This document shows, one piece after another, positions 4,676 through 10,663 of a stretch of DNA of 10,663 nucleotides. The notes beneath the pieces are model-generated. The model did not search any database, had not been told where the DNA came from, and was given only the letters and a program-made list of their open reading frames with translations. The stretch is from an uncultured Actinomycetes bacterium (GTDB taxonomy: Bacteria; Actinomycetota; Thermoleophilia; Solirubrobacterales; Thermoleophilaceae). Location of the stretch: contig CAMLNW010000084.1 of NCBI GenBank assembly GCA_946481495.1, forward strand, positions 1 through 10,663, given 5' to 3'. The stretch's first letter is position 1, and every line of letters begins with the position of its first letter. The position numbers and the translations under genes were made by a program.

Positions 4676-6950
4676 CCAGCTCAGCCTGCCGATCGCCGGG
4701 ATGACCTGCGCGTCGTGCGCTGCGCGCGTCGAGAAGCGGCTGAACGACCTCGAGGGGGTCGACGCGGCGGTCAACTACGCCACTGAGCGCGCGACGGTCG
4801 AGTATGACGCCGCCGTCGCTGCGCCTGAGGATCTGCTCGCGGCGGTCAAGGCGGCCGGCTATCACGCTGTCCTGCCCGCGAGCGGGCGGGGAGCGACGGC
4901 CGGTGCCGACGAGGATGCCCGCGATGAGCTCGAGCCGCTGCGCCGGCGCCTGCTGCTGAGCGCCGCGCTGTCGCTGCCCGTGCTCGTCATGTCGATGGTC
5001 CCGGCGCTGCAGTTCGACTACTGGCAGTGGCTGGCCCTCCAGCTTGCTACGCCGGTCGTGATCTGGGGCGGCTGGCCGTTTCACCGCGCGGCTTGGGAGA
5101 ACCTCCGCCACGGTGCGGCGACGATGGACACGCTGATCTCGCTCGGCACGCTCGCCGCCTGGCTCTGGTCGCTCTACGCGCTGTTCCTCGGCGACGCCGG
5201 CATGACCGGCATGACGATGACGCTCGACCTGCTGCCCGAGCCCGGATCCGGCTCCGACGAGATCTACCTCGAGGTCGCCGCGGTCGTGACGACTTTCGTG
5301 CTCGCCGGTCGTTACCTCGAGGCGCGCGCCAAGCGCCGCGCCGGTGCCGCCCTGACGGCGCTGCTCGAGCTTGGCGCGAAGGACGTGGCGGTGCTCGACG
5401 CGGACGGCCGTGAGCGGCGGGTGGCGATCGAGGAGCTGCACGTCGGCGATCGCTTCGCGGTCCGGCCCGGCGAGAAGGTCGCCACCGACGGAGTCGTGGA
5501 GCGCGGCCGCTCGGCGCTCGACATGTCGCTGCTGACGGGCGAGTCGGCGCCGGTCGAGGTGGGTCCTGGCAGCGAGGTCGCAGGCGCGACGGTCAACGCC
5601 GGCGGTCTGCTGGTGGTGCGCGCGACGAAAGTCGGCGGGGACACCGCGCTCGCCCAGATAGCGCGCCTGGTCAGTGACGCGCAGGCCGGCAAGGCGCCGG
5701 TGCAGCGGCTGGCCGATCGCGTCTCGGCGATCTTCGTACCGGTGGTGATCGCGCTCGCCGTCGCGACGCTCGGCTTCTGGCTCGGAGCGGGGGAGGGAGC
5801 GACGTTCGCCTTCACCGCCGCCGTCGCGGTGCTGATCGTCGCCTGCCCGTGTGCGCTCGGCCTCGCGACGCCGACCGCGTTGATGGTCGGCACCGGCCGT
5901 GGCGCCCAGCTCGGCCTGCTGATCAGGGGCCCGCACGTGCTCGAGTCGACGCGCTCGGTCGACACGATCGTGCTCGACAAGACGGGCACGGTCACGAGCG
6001 GCGAGATGACCCTGGTCGAGGTAACGACCGACGGCACGGACCGCGCTGGCGCGCTGCGACTGGCCGGCGCGCTCGAGGCGGCATCCGAGCATCCGATCGG
6101 GCGGGCGATCGCAGTGGCGGCCGAGGCCGAGCTGGGCGCGCTGCCTGCCGTCGACGGCTTCGCCGCGCACGCGGGGCTGGGCGTCGAGGGGGTCGTCACT
6201 CCCGTCGCGGCGGGTGGTGATGGCACCGGTCTCGGCGCCGGTCCTACGGTGCTGGTCGGTCGGGCCAGCCTGATCGAGGAGCGCGGACTGATGGTGCCGG
6301 AGCCGCTGCGGGCGGCACATGAGCGTGCCGCGGCGGCCGGGCGGACGGCGGTCCTCGCCGGCTGGGAGGGCCATGTGCGGGCGGTGCTCGTAGTCGCCGA
6401 CGCGGTCAAGCCGACGAGCGCCGAGGCAGTCGTCCGGCTACTCCGGCTGGGGCTGCGGCCCATTCTGCTGACCGGCGACAACCACGCCACCGCGGAGGCC
6501 GTCGCCGCCGAGGTCGGCATCGACGAGGTGATCGCGGAGGTGCTGCCGTCGGACAAGGCCGCCGTGGTGGCGCGCCTGCAGGACGAGGGACGCGTGGTGG
6601 CGATGGTCGGCGATGGGGTCAACGACGCGCCGGCACTCGCCAAGGCGGATCTCGGGATCGCGATCGGCACCGGTACCGACGTGGCGATCGAGGCGTCCGA
6701 CCTGACACTGGTCAGCGGCGACCTGCTCGGCGCGCCCGACGCCATCCGCCTGTCGCGGGCGACGCTGCGCACGATCAAGCAGAACCTCGGCTGGGCGTTC
6801 GGCTACAACGTCGCCGCGCTGCCGCTGGCGGCCGCGGGCCTGCTCAATCCCCTGCTCGCCGGCGCGGCGATGGCGCTGTCGAGCGTCTCGGTGGTCGCCA
6901 ACGCGCTGCGGCTGCGGCGCTTCGACGCTGACCGGAGGCTGGCGCGGTGA
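4665..6950 (+). CDS. copA: Copper(I)-translocating P1B-type ATPase
   Basis: This 761-residue heavy-metal ATPase exports Cu(I) across the cytoplasmic membrane at the cost of ATP. One N-terminal metal-binding domain has GMTCASC (C15, C18). Eight membrane helices are expected; the metal-binding CPC in helix 6 is at 394-396. The actuator motif TGES is at 291-294, phosphorylation motif DKTGT at 438-442 (D438 phosphorylated), nucleotide-binding HP at 476-477, TGDN at 603-606 and GDGVND at 649-654. Helix 7 has the YN pair (714-715) and helix 8 MALSS (736-740), the P1B-1 signature for Cu(I)/Ag(I) rather than zinc or cobalt. All catalytic residues are present and the length is normal. It is the second gene of the CsoR-controlled operon and overlaps the next gene by four bases (GTGA). 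A longer open frame starts at 4506, but the added residues have no family resemblance. Confidence 0.96.
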   Translation: MATDQLSLPIAGMTCASCAARVEKRLNDLEGVDAAVNYATERATVEYDAAVAAPEDLLAAVKAAGYHAVLPASGRGATAGADEDARDELEPLRRRLLLSAALSLPVLVMSMVPALQFDYWQWLALQLATPVVIWGGWPFHRAAWENLRHGAATMDTLISLGTLAAWLWSLYALFLGDAGMTGMTMTLDLLPEPGSGSDEIYLEVAAVVTTFVLAGRYLEARAKRRAGAALTALLELGAKDVAVLDADGRERRVAIEELHVGDRFAVRPGEKVATDGVVERGRSALDMSLLTGESAPVEVGPGSEVAGATVNAGGLLVVRATKVGGDTALAQIARLVSDAQAGKAPVQRLADRVSAIFVPVVIALAVATLGFWLGAGEGATFAFTAAVAVLIVACPCALGLATPTALMVGTGRGAQLGLLIRGPHVLESTRSVDTIVLDKTGTVTSGEMTLVEVTTDGTDRAGALRLAGALEAASEHPIGRAIAVAAEAELGALPAVDGFAAHAGLGVEGVVTPVAAGGDGTGLGAGPTVLVGRASLIEERGLMVPEPLRAAHERAAAAGRTAVLAGWEGHVRAVLVVADAVKPTSAEAVVRLLRLGLRPILLTGDNHATAEAVAAEVGIDEVIAEVLPSDKAAVVARLQDEGRVVAMVGDGVNDAPALAKADLGIAIGTGTDVAIEASDLTLVSGDLLGAPDAIRLSRATLRTIKQNLGWAFGYNVAALPLAAAGLLNPLLAGAAMALSSVSVVANALRLRRFDADRRLAR

Positions 6951-7453
6951 GCGCTGAGACCAGCCACGGCGGCCAGTTGCCCACGAGCGGCCGGGCGCTC
7001 GACGCACTCGCGTTGAGCGCCACGTTGCACTGCCTGACCGGCTGCGCGATCGGCGAGGTCGCGGGGATGGTCATCGGCACCGCGCTCGGGTTCTCCGACC
7101 TGGGGACGATCGCGCTCGCGGTCGCGCTCGCCTTCCTCTTCGGCTACACGCTGACCAGTCTGCCGCTGCTGCGCTCGGGGATGGCGCTGGCGGCCGTCGT
7201 GCCGATCGCACTGTCGGTCGACACGCTCAGCATCGCGGTGATGGAGGTCGTCGACAACGCGATCATGCTGGCCGTTCCGGGGGCGATGGAGGCAGGCGTC
7301 GCCGACGTGCTGTTCTGGGGCGCCCTCGCCGTGGCGCTGGCGATCGCCGGGGTCGTCGCCTTCCCGGTCAACCGCTGGTTGATCCGGCGCGGCAAGGGCC
7401 ACGCCGTCCTGCACGCGACCGGCGTTCACGGTGGCCCACGGGCGGACGGCTGA
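6947..7453 (+). CDS. DUF4396 membrane protein in copper operon
   Basis: A 168-residue integral membrane protein that reads as DUF4396. It has an ATLHCLTGCAIGE motif (H28, C29, C33, E37), an FGYTLT helix (about 65-70), VDTLSIAVMEVVDNAIM (91-107) with acidic residues D92, E100 and D103 inside a hydrophobic helix, PGAMEAG, FPVNRWLI (139-146) and a terminal RGKGHAVLH. About four membrane helices are expected. The function of the family is unknown. The conserved His, Cys and acidic residues in or near membrane helices would suit metal or proton binding. The GTG start overlaps the copA stop by four bases, so it is translationally coupled to the copper pump, which supports a role in copper handling. 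That role is inference. Confidence 0.85.
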   Translation: MSAETSHGGQLPTSGRALDALALSATLHCLTGCAIGEVAGMVIGTALGFSDLGTIALAVALAFLFGYTLTSLPLLRSGMALAAVVPIALSVDTLSIAVMEVVDNAIMLAVPGAMEAGVADVLFWGALAVALAIAGVVAFPVNRWLIRRGKGHAVLHATGVHGGPRADG

Positions 7454-7454
7454 C

Positions 7455-8066
7455 ATGGCCGTCGTCGCGCTCGTCTCCTACGTCGTCTACCTGGCACTCG
7501 CCTTCGGGTTGCGGACGATCATCCAACTTCGCAGGACGGGTGCGTCGGGCTTCGAGGGGATCAGCGGTCGTCCGGGATCGGTCGAGTGGATCGCCGGCGT
7601 GCTCTTCATCGTTGCGCTCGCCGTCGGCTTCGCGGCCCCGCTGCTGGCACTGACATCGGTCGTCGAGCCAATCGATGCGCTCGACACGGCTGCCGTCCAT
7701 GTCGTCGGCGGCATCCTGTTCGTGGCCGGACTTGCCGGAACGCTGGCGGCCCAGATCTCGATGGGCGAGTCGTGGCGGATCGGTGTCGACGAGAACGCCG
7801 CGACGGAGATGGTCACCAGCGGCGCCTTCGCGATCGTCCGCAACCCGGTCTTCGCGGCGATGCTGCCCGCGTCGACCGGCCTTGCGCTGATGGTTCCGAG
7901 CGTCGTCGCATTGGCTGGCTTGGCGGCGCTGTTCGTGGCGCTCGAGCTCCAGGTCAGGATCGTCGAGGAGCCCTACCTCCGGCGCGTCCACGGTGCTGAC
8001 TACGACCGCTACGCTGCGCGGGTGGGCCGCTTTCTGCCCGGCATCGGCCGGTTGAGCCCAAGCTAG
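7455..8066 (+). CDS. Isoprenylcysteine carboxyl-methyltransferase-like (ICMT/PEMT family) membrane protein
   Basis: A 203-residue membrane protein with about five hydrophobic helices and the C-terminal signature of the ICMT/phospholipid-methyltransferase superfamily: RNPVF (129-133), a hydrophobic pair of helices, then EEPYLRRVHG (171-180), a YDRY segment and a VGRFLP end. In characterised ICMTs the R-H/N-P and EE residues surround the S-adenosylmethionine site, so methyl transfer is plausible. Bacteria lack the eukaryotic prenylated substrate and the real substrate is unknown. MGESWRIGVDE (103-113) precedes the signature. The ATG at 7455 lies one base after the DUF4396 stop. An in-frame GTG at 7431 would overlap that gene and add eight polar residues, which fits poorly before the first helix. 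It is the probable last gene of the copper operon. Related proteins occur near metal-resistance genes, but their part there is unclear. Confidence 0.82.
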   Translation: MAVVALVSYVVYLALAFGLRTIIQLRRTGASGFEGISGRPGSVEWIAGVLFIVALAVGFAAPLLALTSVVEPIDALDTAAVHVVGGILFVAGLAGTLAAQISMGESWRIGVDENAATEMVTSGAFAIVRNPVFAAMLPASTGLALMVPSVVALAGLAALFVALELQVRIVEEPYLRRVHGADYDRYAARVGRFLPGIGRLSPS

Positions 8067-8073
8067 GGCGGAG

Positions 8074-8085
8074 TACGCTGGCCTC
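8074..8085 (+). promoter_or_regulatory. Putative -10 element for leaderless VOC-protein mRNA
   Basis: TACGCT (8074-8079) is followed by six bases and the GTG at 8086, the same spacing as at the sigma-factor and csoR genes. The alternative is a weak Shine-Dalgarno GGAG at 8070-8073, which ends 12 bases before the start and is too distant to be attractive. The element lies 7 bases after the copper-operon stop, so read-through from that operon could also supply transcript. Confidence 0.45.
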
Positions 8086-8883
8086 GTGACGGTCGAGATC
8101 GATCCAGCCACGCATGTAGGACGCGTGGCGCTGACGGTCCACGATCTCGCGGGTGTGCGCGACTTCTACGAGCGGGTCGTCGGCCTGCGCGAGATCGAAG
8201 CCGGGGCGCGCAGCGTCGTGCTTGGCGCCGGCGACACACCGCTGGTCGAGCTCGTCGAGGATCTTGCGGCGCCGCCACGGCCTCCGCGTACGACGGGGCT
8301 CTTTCATCTCGCGATCCTCGTGCCTGATCGAGCCGAGCTCGCACGCTCCCTACAGCGGCTGATCGAGACTAGATGGCAGCTGGCTGGCGCCTCCGACCAC
8401 CTCGTCAGCGAGGCCCTCTATCTCAGTGATCCCGAGGGCAACGGGATCGAGATCTACCGCGACCGTCCTCCCGGCGAGTGGGAGCACGACGGTGACGAGC
8501 TGCTGATGGCGACGCTGCCGTTGGACCTCCAGAACCTGCTCGGGGAGCTCGGCGACGAACCTGTCCCGGGCACCGCGGTCGCCGCCGGGACCCGCATGGG
8601 CCATGTCCACCTCAACGTCTCCGATCTCGATGCCGGCGAGCGCTTCTACGGTGGCTTGCTCGGCTTGGACGTAACGGCGCGCGGCTACCCGGGCGCGCTG
8701 TTCCTGGCAGGCGGCGGCTACCACCACCACATCGGGCTCAACACCTGGCGCGGCGAGGGCATTCCAGCACCGCCACCGGGTTCGCTCGGTCTGCGCTCGT
8801 TCGAGCTGGCCCTGCCGGACCGCGAGGCATTCAAAGAGGTCGTCGACCCATCTGGCAACACGGTGCGATTGATCGTCGCCTGA
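8086..8883 (+). CDS. Two-domain VOC-superfamily protein (CatE/extradiol-dioxygenase-like)
   Basis: A 265-residue protein made of two vicinal-oxygen-chelate halves, like Bacillus CatE (YfiE)-type proteins. The first half (about 10-127) has VGRVALTVHDL, GLFHLAILV (H74) and DPEGNGIEIYRD (115-126, E122). The second half (about 170-265) has MGHVHLNVSDL (H173, H175), GYHHHIGLN (H213-H215) and a closing DPSGNTVRLIVA. The classic His/His/Glu triad is not complete in either half. The first His is Arg13 in the first half, and the closing Glu is Arg261 in the second. Ring-cleaving dioxygenase activity should therefore not be assumed; an isomerase, lyase or other VOC chemistry is possible. The GTG start is preceded by a promoter-like hexamer. 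It follows the copper operon by 19 bases, but its content suggests an unrelated task. Confidence 0.85.
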   Translation: MTVEIDPATHVGRVALTVHDLAGVRDFYERVVGLREIEAGARSVVLGAGDTPLVELVEDLAAPPRPPRTTGLFHLAILVPDRAELARSLQRLIETRWQLAGASDHLVSEALYLSDPEGNGIEIYRDRPPGEWEHDGDELLMATLPLDLQNLLGELGDEPVPGTAVAAGTRMGHVHLNVSDLDAGERFYGGLLGLDVTARGYPGALFLAGGGYHHHIGLNTWRGEGIPAPPPGSLGLRSFELALPDREAFKEVVDPSGNTVRLIVA

Positions 8884-8891
8884 CCAAAGAC

Positions 8892-8927
8892 GCACCCGAC
8901 GCCGCAGGGGGCCACAGCGCCGGGTGC
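8892..8927 (+). terminator. Hairpin after the VOC gene
   Basis: Arms gcacccg (8892-8898) and cgggtgc (8921-8927) are perfectly complementary with a 22-base GC-rich loop, starting nine bases after the VOC stop codon. A short tcctt follows rather than a full T-run. Its place between convergent genes supports a terminator, although the long loop makes it weak. The rest of the 104-base gap (8884-8987) holds no gene. Confidence 0.4.
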
Positions 8928-8973
8928 TCCTTCGAGGTTAGCGACCGGTTTGGGCTATGCCGACGGTTCGGTC

Positions 8974-8989
8974 AGACCGCTTCTGGTCT
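8974..8989 (-). terminator. Short hairpin at the end of the minus-strand unit
   Basis: Arms agacc (8974-8978) and ggtct (8985-8989) enclose a six-base loop and overlap the stop codon of the small minus-strand gene (8988-8990). A second weak pair, gaccg (8943-8947) with cggtc (8969-8973), lies just beyond. Together they may end transcription from the right. There is no T-run, so the call is tentative. Confidence 0.25.
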
Positions 8990-9431
8990 AGCCAGGTGAG
9001 TCGGAAGCGGGCACGATCTTCAGCGTGCCGACCTTCGACGGCAGCGTCTCGGACGCCGCCGGCTGGACCATGATCGCGTGGCTGCCGGGCTTGGTCTCGA
9101 GGATCTCGAACATGGCTGGGGTCAGCGGCTCGCCCGTATCGGTCAGACCGAGGCTGGGGATGCTCACCTGGCCTGGCGTCTCGACGTCCACGAGTACCGT
9201 CGCTGACTGGCCTTGCTCGAGCTTGTGCGTCTGGGGTTTCGCCGCGTTGCGGAACTCGATCGTCGTTGGCTGAGGGGTCTTGGCGCCGGGTGAAGAGGCC
9301 TTCTCGGACGGCGGCGGGGCGGTCTCCGTCGTCTCATCGCCTCCACGGTCAGGCGGGCGCGCGATCGTGCTGGCGATCGCCGCCAAGCCGAGGACGATCG
9401 CGAACAGCAGCAGGGCGCGTCGGAGCTCCAT
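8988..9431 (-). CDS. Small membrane-anchored protein with predicted extracytoplasmic beta-domain
   Basis: The 147-residue product starts MELRRALLLFAIVLGLAAIA, a basic residue pair then a hydrophobic helix (about 5-22) typical of a signal anchor. A polar Pro/Thr/Ser linker follows (about 25-55), then a domain of ~90 residues rich in alternating hydrophobic strands: TTIEFRN, SATVLVDVETPGQVSIP, PAMFEILETKPGSHAIMV and VGTLKIVPA. The strand pattern and the closing GTLKIVPA resemble small immunoglobulin-like or cupredoxin-like sandwiches. The Cys and His set of a copper site is not seen, so copper binding is not claimed. The ATG at 9431 lies inside the upstream glycosyltransferase frame, giving an 83-base overlap; no later start would keep the anchor. 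It probably shares an mRNA with that gene. I do not recognise a named family. Confidence 0.7.
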   Translation of the reverse strand: MELRRALLLFAIVLGLAAIASTIARPPDRGGDETTETAPPPSEKASSPGAKTPQPTTIEFRNAAKPQTHKLEQGQSATVLVDVETPGQVSIPSLGLTDTGEPLTPAMFEILETKPGSHAIMVQPAASETLPSKVGTLKIVPASDSPG

Positions 9432-10663
9432 GGCGCCGATGGTATTGACGCAGCAGCTCGGGGCGGTACAGGGCCACGGCTAGCAATACGGCCAGCGGCA
9501 CCGCCCAGGCGACGTAGAGCGCGAACAGCAGCGGCGCGTCGGCGAGCGAGCCGGCGAAGATCTGGGTCTGGTCGGGCCAGAAGCTGACGCCGAGCAGCAC
9601 CGCCACGGCCAGTGAGAGCAGCGGCATGCCTGGCCGCCGGACCGTCTCCCAGGCAAGCAGCGAGAGGAAGAACGGAGCGTGATAGTAGTCGTTGTTCCAG
9701 GTGTCGAGCAGGCAGCGCAGCAGGAACAGCAGCGCGAGCAGCAGCAGCGCGTCGTCGGGCCGGCGGTCGCGGCGGCGCCAGAGCAGCGCGGCGAGCGGGA
9801 TCGGCAAGAGGACGATCAGCGGATGCGACAGCGCTCCGACCCATGCCGGCGCCATATAGCGCTCGCCGAACGGCGAATCGTCGATCCCCGCGAGCGGCCA
9901 CCAGAGGCTCCACGGTGTCGTCGAGGCGCCGCCCGCAGCTTGGCCGGCAGCGGCCTCGGTGGCCGCGCCGAAGCGGTCGGCGTGGGCAATCAAGCCCGGC
10001 AGGTAGAAGGCTGTGGCAATCGCGCCTGCGATGGCGAGCAAAGTCAGTTGCCGTCGCGGTGCCGCGAGCAGCGCTGGGAGCACGGCAATCAGCGCCCACT
10101 GCTTGGTCGCGATCGCCAGTCCGAGCAGTACACCTGCAAGCAACTCGCGCTCTCGCAGCGCCGCGAGCACAGCGCCAACGCAGAGTGCCGCGCAGAGCAG
10201 CTCCTCGGGGTGGCCCCAGTGCAGGGCGCGGAAGGTGATCGGGTTGATCACGGCGAGGCCGGCGACCAGGCCCTGGACGGCGGTCGACTGGCCGCGCTCG
10301 GCCGCTAGTCGGGCTAGCGCGAGTCCGAGGACAACGGTCGCCAGTAGGCACGGCAGCGCCCCGGCGAAGTACACGGTCTCGATGCTCGAGTGAAAGACGG
10401 GCGCGACGAAGGGCGCGCGCACGAGCAGCGAGAAGCTGCCCATCAGCGGCTGGCCTCCGAAGAACGCGGTCACGTCGCCCCGGACGAGAGCGTCGATCGC
10501 ATCGCTGGCATCGCCGAAGTAGTCGAGGCCGGCGTCCATCGTCATGCCGGCGCGCAGCGACAGCTCCATCTGCAGCACGAACGCCCAGACGCTGCCCGGG
10601 AGGTACTTCCCGAGGCCGCCGACCAGGTAGGCCGTGCCGCTGAGCGTCGCGATCCCCGCGTCC
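9349..10663 (-). CDS. GT87-like membrane glycosyltransferase (mannosyltransferase type), open at right edge
   Basis: A multi-membrane protein running off the window on its 5' side. From about base 10536 downstream it reads like GT-C enzymes of family GT87: DYFGDASDAIDAL, GQPLMGSFSLLVRAPF, then ALHWGHPEELLCAALCVGAV and a run of hydrophobic helices with ATKQWALIAVLPALL. The acidic residues of DYFGDASDAID lie where GT-C enzymes have their catalytic external loop. Such enzymes use polyprenyl-phosphate sugars to build cell-envelope glycans. The first membrane helix usual before that loop is missing, and the frame instead continues into an unrelated-looking segment (see the entry at the right edge). 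The last ~25 residues are polar and coincide with antisense-free overlap of the next gene, so the true end could be slightly different. Possible internal starts are GTG 10578 and ATG 10545 or 10539; none restores the missing helix. Confidence 0.75.
   Translation of the reverse strand, partial: DAGIATLSGTAYLVGGLGKYLPGSVWAFVLQMELSLRAGMTMDAGLDYFGDASDAIDALVRGDVTAFFGGQPLMGSFSLLVRAPFVAPVFHSSIETVYFAGALPCLLATVVLGLALARLAAERGQSTAVQGLVAGLAVINPITFRALHWGHPEELLCAALCVGAVLAALRERELLAGVLLGLAIATKQWALIAVLPALLAAPRRQLTLLAIAGAIATAFYLPGLIAHADRFGAATEAAAGQAAGGASTTPWSLWWPLAGIDDSPFGERYMAPAWVGALSHPLIVLLPIPLAALLWRRRDRRPDDALLLLALLFLLRCLLDTWNNDYYHAPFFLSLLAWETVRRPGMPLLSLAVAVLLGVSFWPDQTQIFAGSLADAPLLFALYVAWAVPLAVLLAVALYRPELLRQYHRRHGAPTRPAAVRDRPRLGGDRQHDRAPA
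10546..10663 (-). other. UPF0104 / lysylphosphatidylglycerol-synthase-like membrane segment fused in frame
   Basis: Translating the minus strand from the window edge gives a stretch with TAYLVGGLGKYLPGSVWAF followed by VLQMELSLRAGM. This closely follows the conserved KYLPGSVW block of the UPF0104 / lysylphosphatidylglycerol-synthase membrane family, which act as flippase-like or lipid-modifying proteins. That family is not known to me as an N-terminal partner of GT87 enzymes, and the match stops abruptly near base 10540, where GT87-like sequence starts past its first helix. It is either a true gene fusion or, more likely, a chimeric join near a contig end. Confidence 0.55.

Noticed and set aside
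4617..6374. A 585-codon minus-strand open frame antisense to copA
   Set aside because: It lies wholly opposite copA, whose motifs are all intact, and reads as Arg/Asp-rich sequence without family features. Long antisense frames are expected in GC-rich DNA with strong third-position GC bias.
5312..6778. A second long minus-strand open frame (488 codons) opposite copA
   Set aside because: Its Ser/Ala/Thr-rich translation has no motif or start signal, and it is explained by the codon bias of copA on the other strand.
8988..9431. Small anchored protein as a copper-binding cupredoxin
   Set aside because: The strand pattern is compatible, but the product has no cysteine and its few His and Met residues do not form a recognisable cupredoxin ligand set.

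Overview
The window is very GC-rich and gene-dense. Its protein content (ribbon-helix-helix protein, ECF sigma factor with a fused anti-sigma region, CsoR/CopA copper module, DUF4396 protein, GT87-like glycosyltransferase) fits a high-GC actinobacterium. The style suggests Thermoleophilia/Solirubrobacterales; that placement is inference from how the proteins read, not from a marker gene. Both outer ends look unlike the interior, as expected for an environmental assembly whose contig edges are chimeric.

Layout. (1) Bases 1 to about 178 read best on the minus strand as two joined fragments of unrelated proteins: the winged helix of an OmpR-type response regulator and the lipoyl/barrel start of an RND-efflux adaptor. 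(2) From about 180 to 1622 runs the 5'-truncated remainder of a cysteine-rich extracellular PilX-like protein. (3) A 65-residue ribbon-helix-helix protein (1662-1859) is followed by a perfect 9-bp inverted repeat and then by an unusual sigma factor (1905-3482). That protein joins sigma regions 2 and 4, a zinc-anti-sigma motif, one membrane segment, three LPPGLAKR repeats and a long Gly/Asn tail. (4) A copper-homeostasis locus spans 3486-8066. csoR (minus) diverges from a four-gene operon: a double-HVHP exported protein, the Cu+ ATPase copA, a DUF4396 membrane protein and an isoprenylcysteine-methyltransferase-like membrane protein. The junctions overlap by 11 and 4 bases and then leave a 1-base gap. 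A CsoR-type operator core (CCCCTAGGGG) lies between the divergent promoters. (5) A two-domain VOC protein (8086-8883) has its own promoter-like element. (6) A convergent minus-strand pair follows: a multi-membrane GT87-like glycosyltransferase running off the right edge, and a small anchored protein that overlaps its 3' end.

How the genes work together. The copper locus can be read with confidence. CsoR has the full Cu(I) ligand set (C43, H68, C72, with second-shell Y42 and E88) and should release the shared operator when copper rises. CopA then exports Cu(I), the double-HVHP protein probably handles or buffers copper outside the membrane, and the last two membrane proteins are co-transcribed accessories of unknown exact role.

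Candidates for novelty. The single-polypeptide transmembrane sigma/anti-sigma protein with its repetitive outer tail stands out most. Next are the extended copper operon and a recurring architecture in which a TAnnnT or GATAAT hexamer sits 6-7 bases before the start codon, implying leaderless transcripts for four genes.
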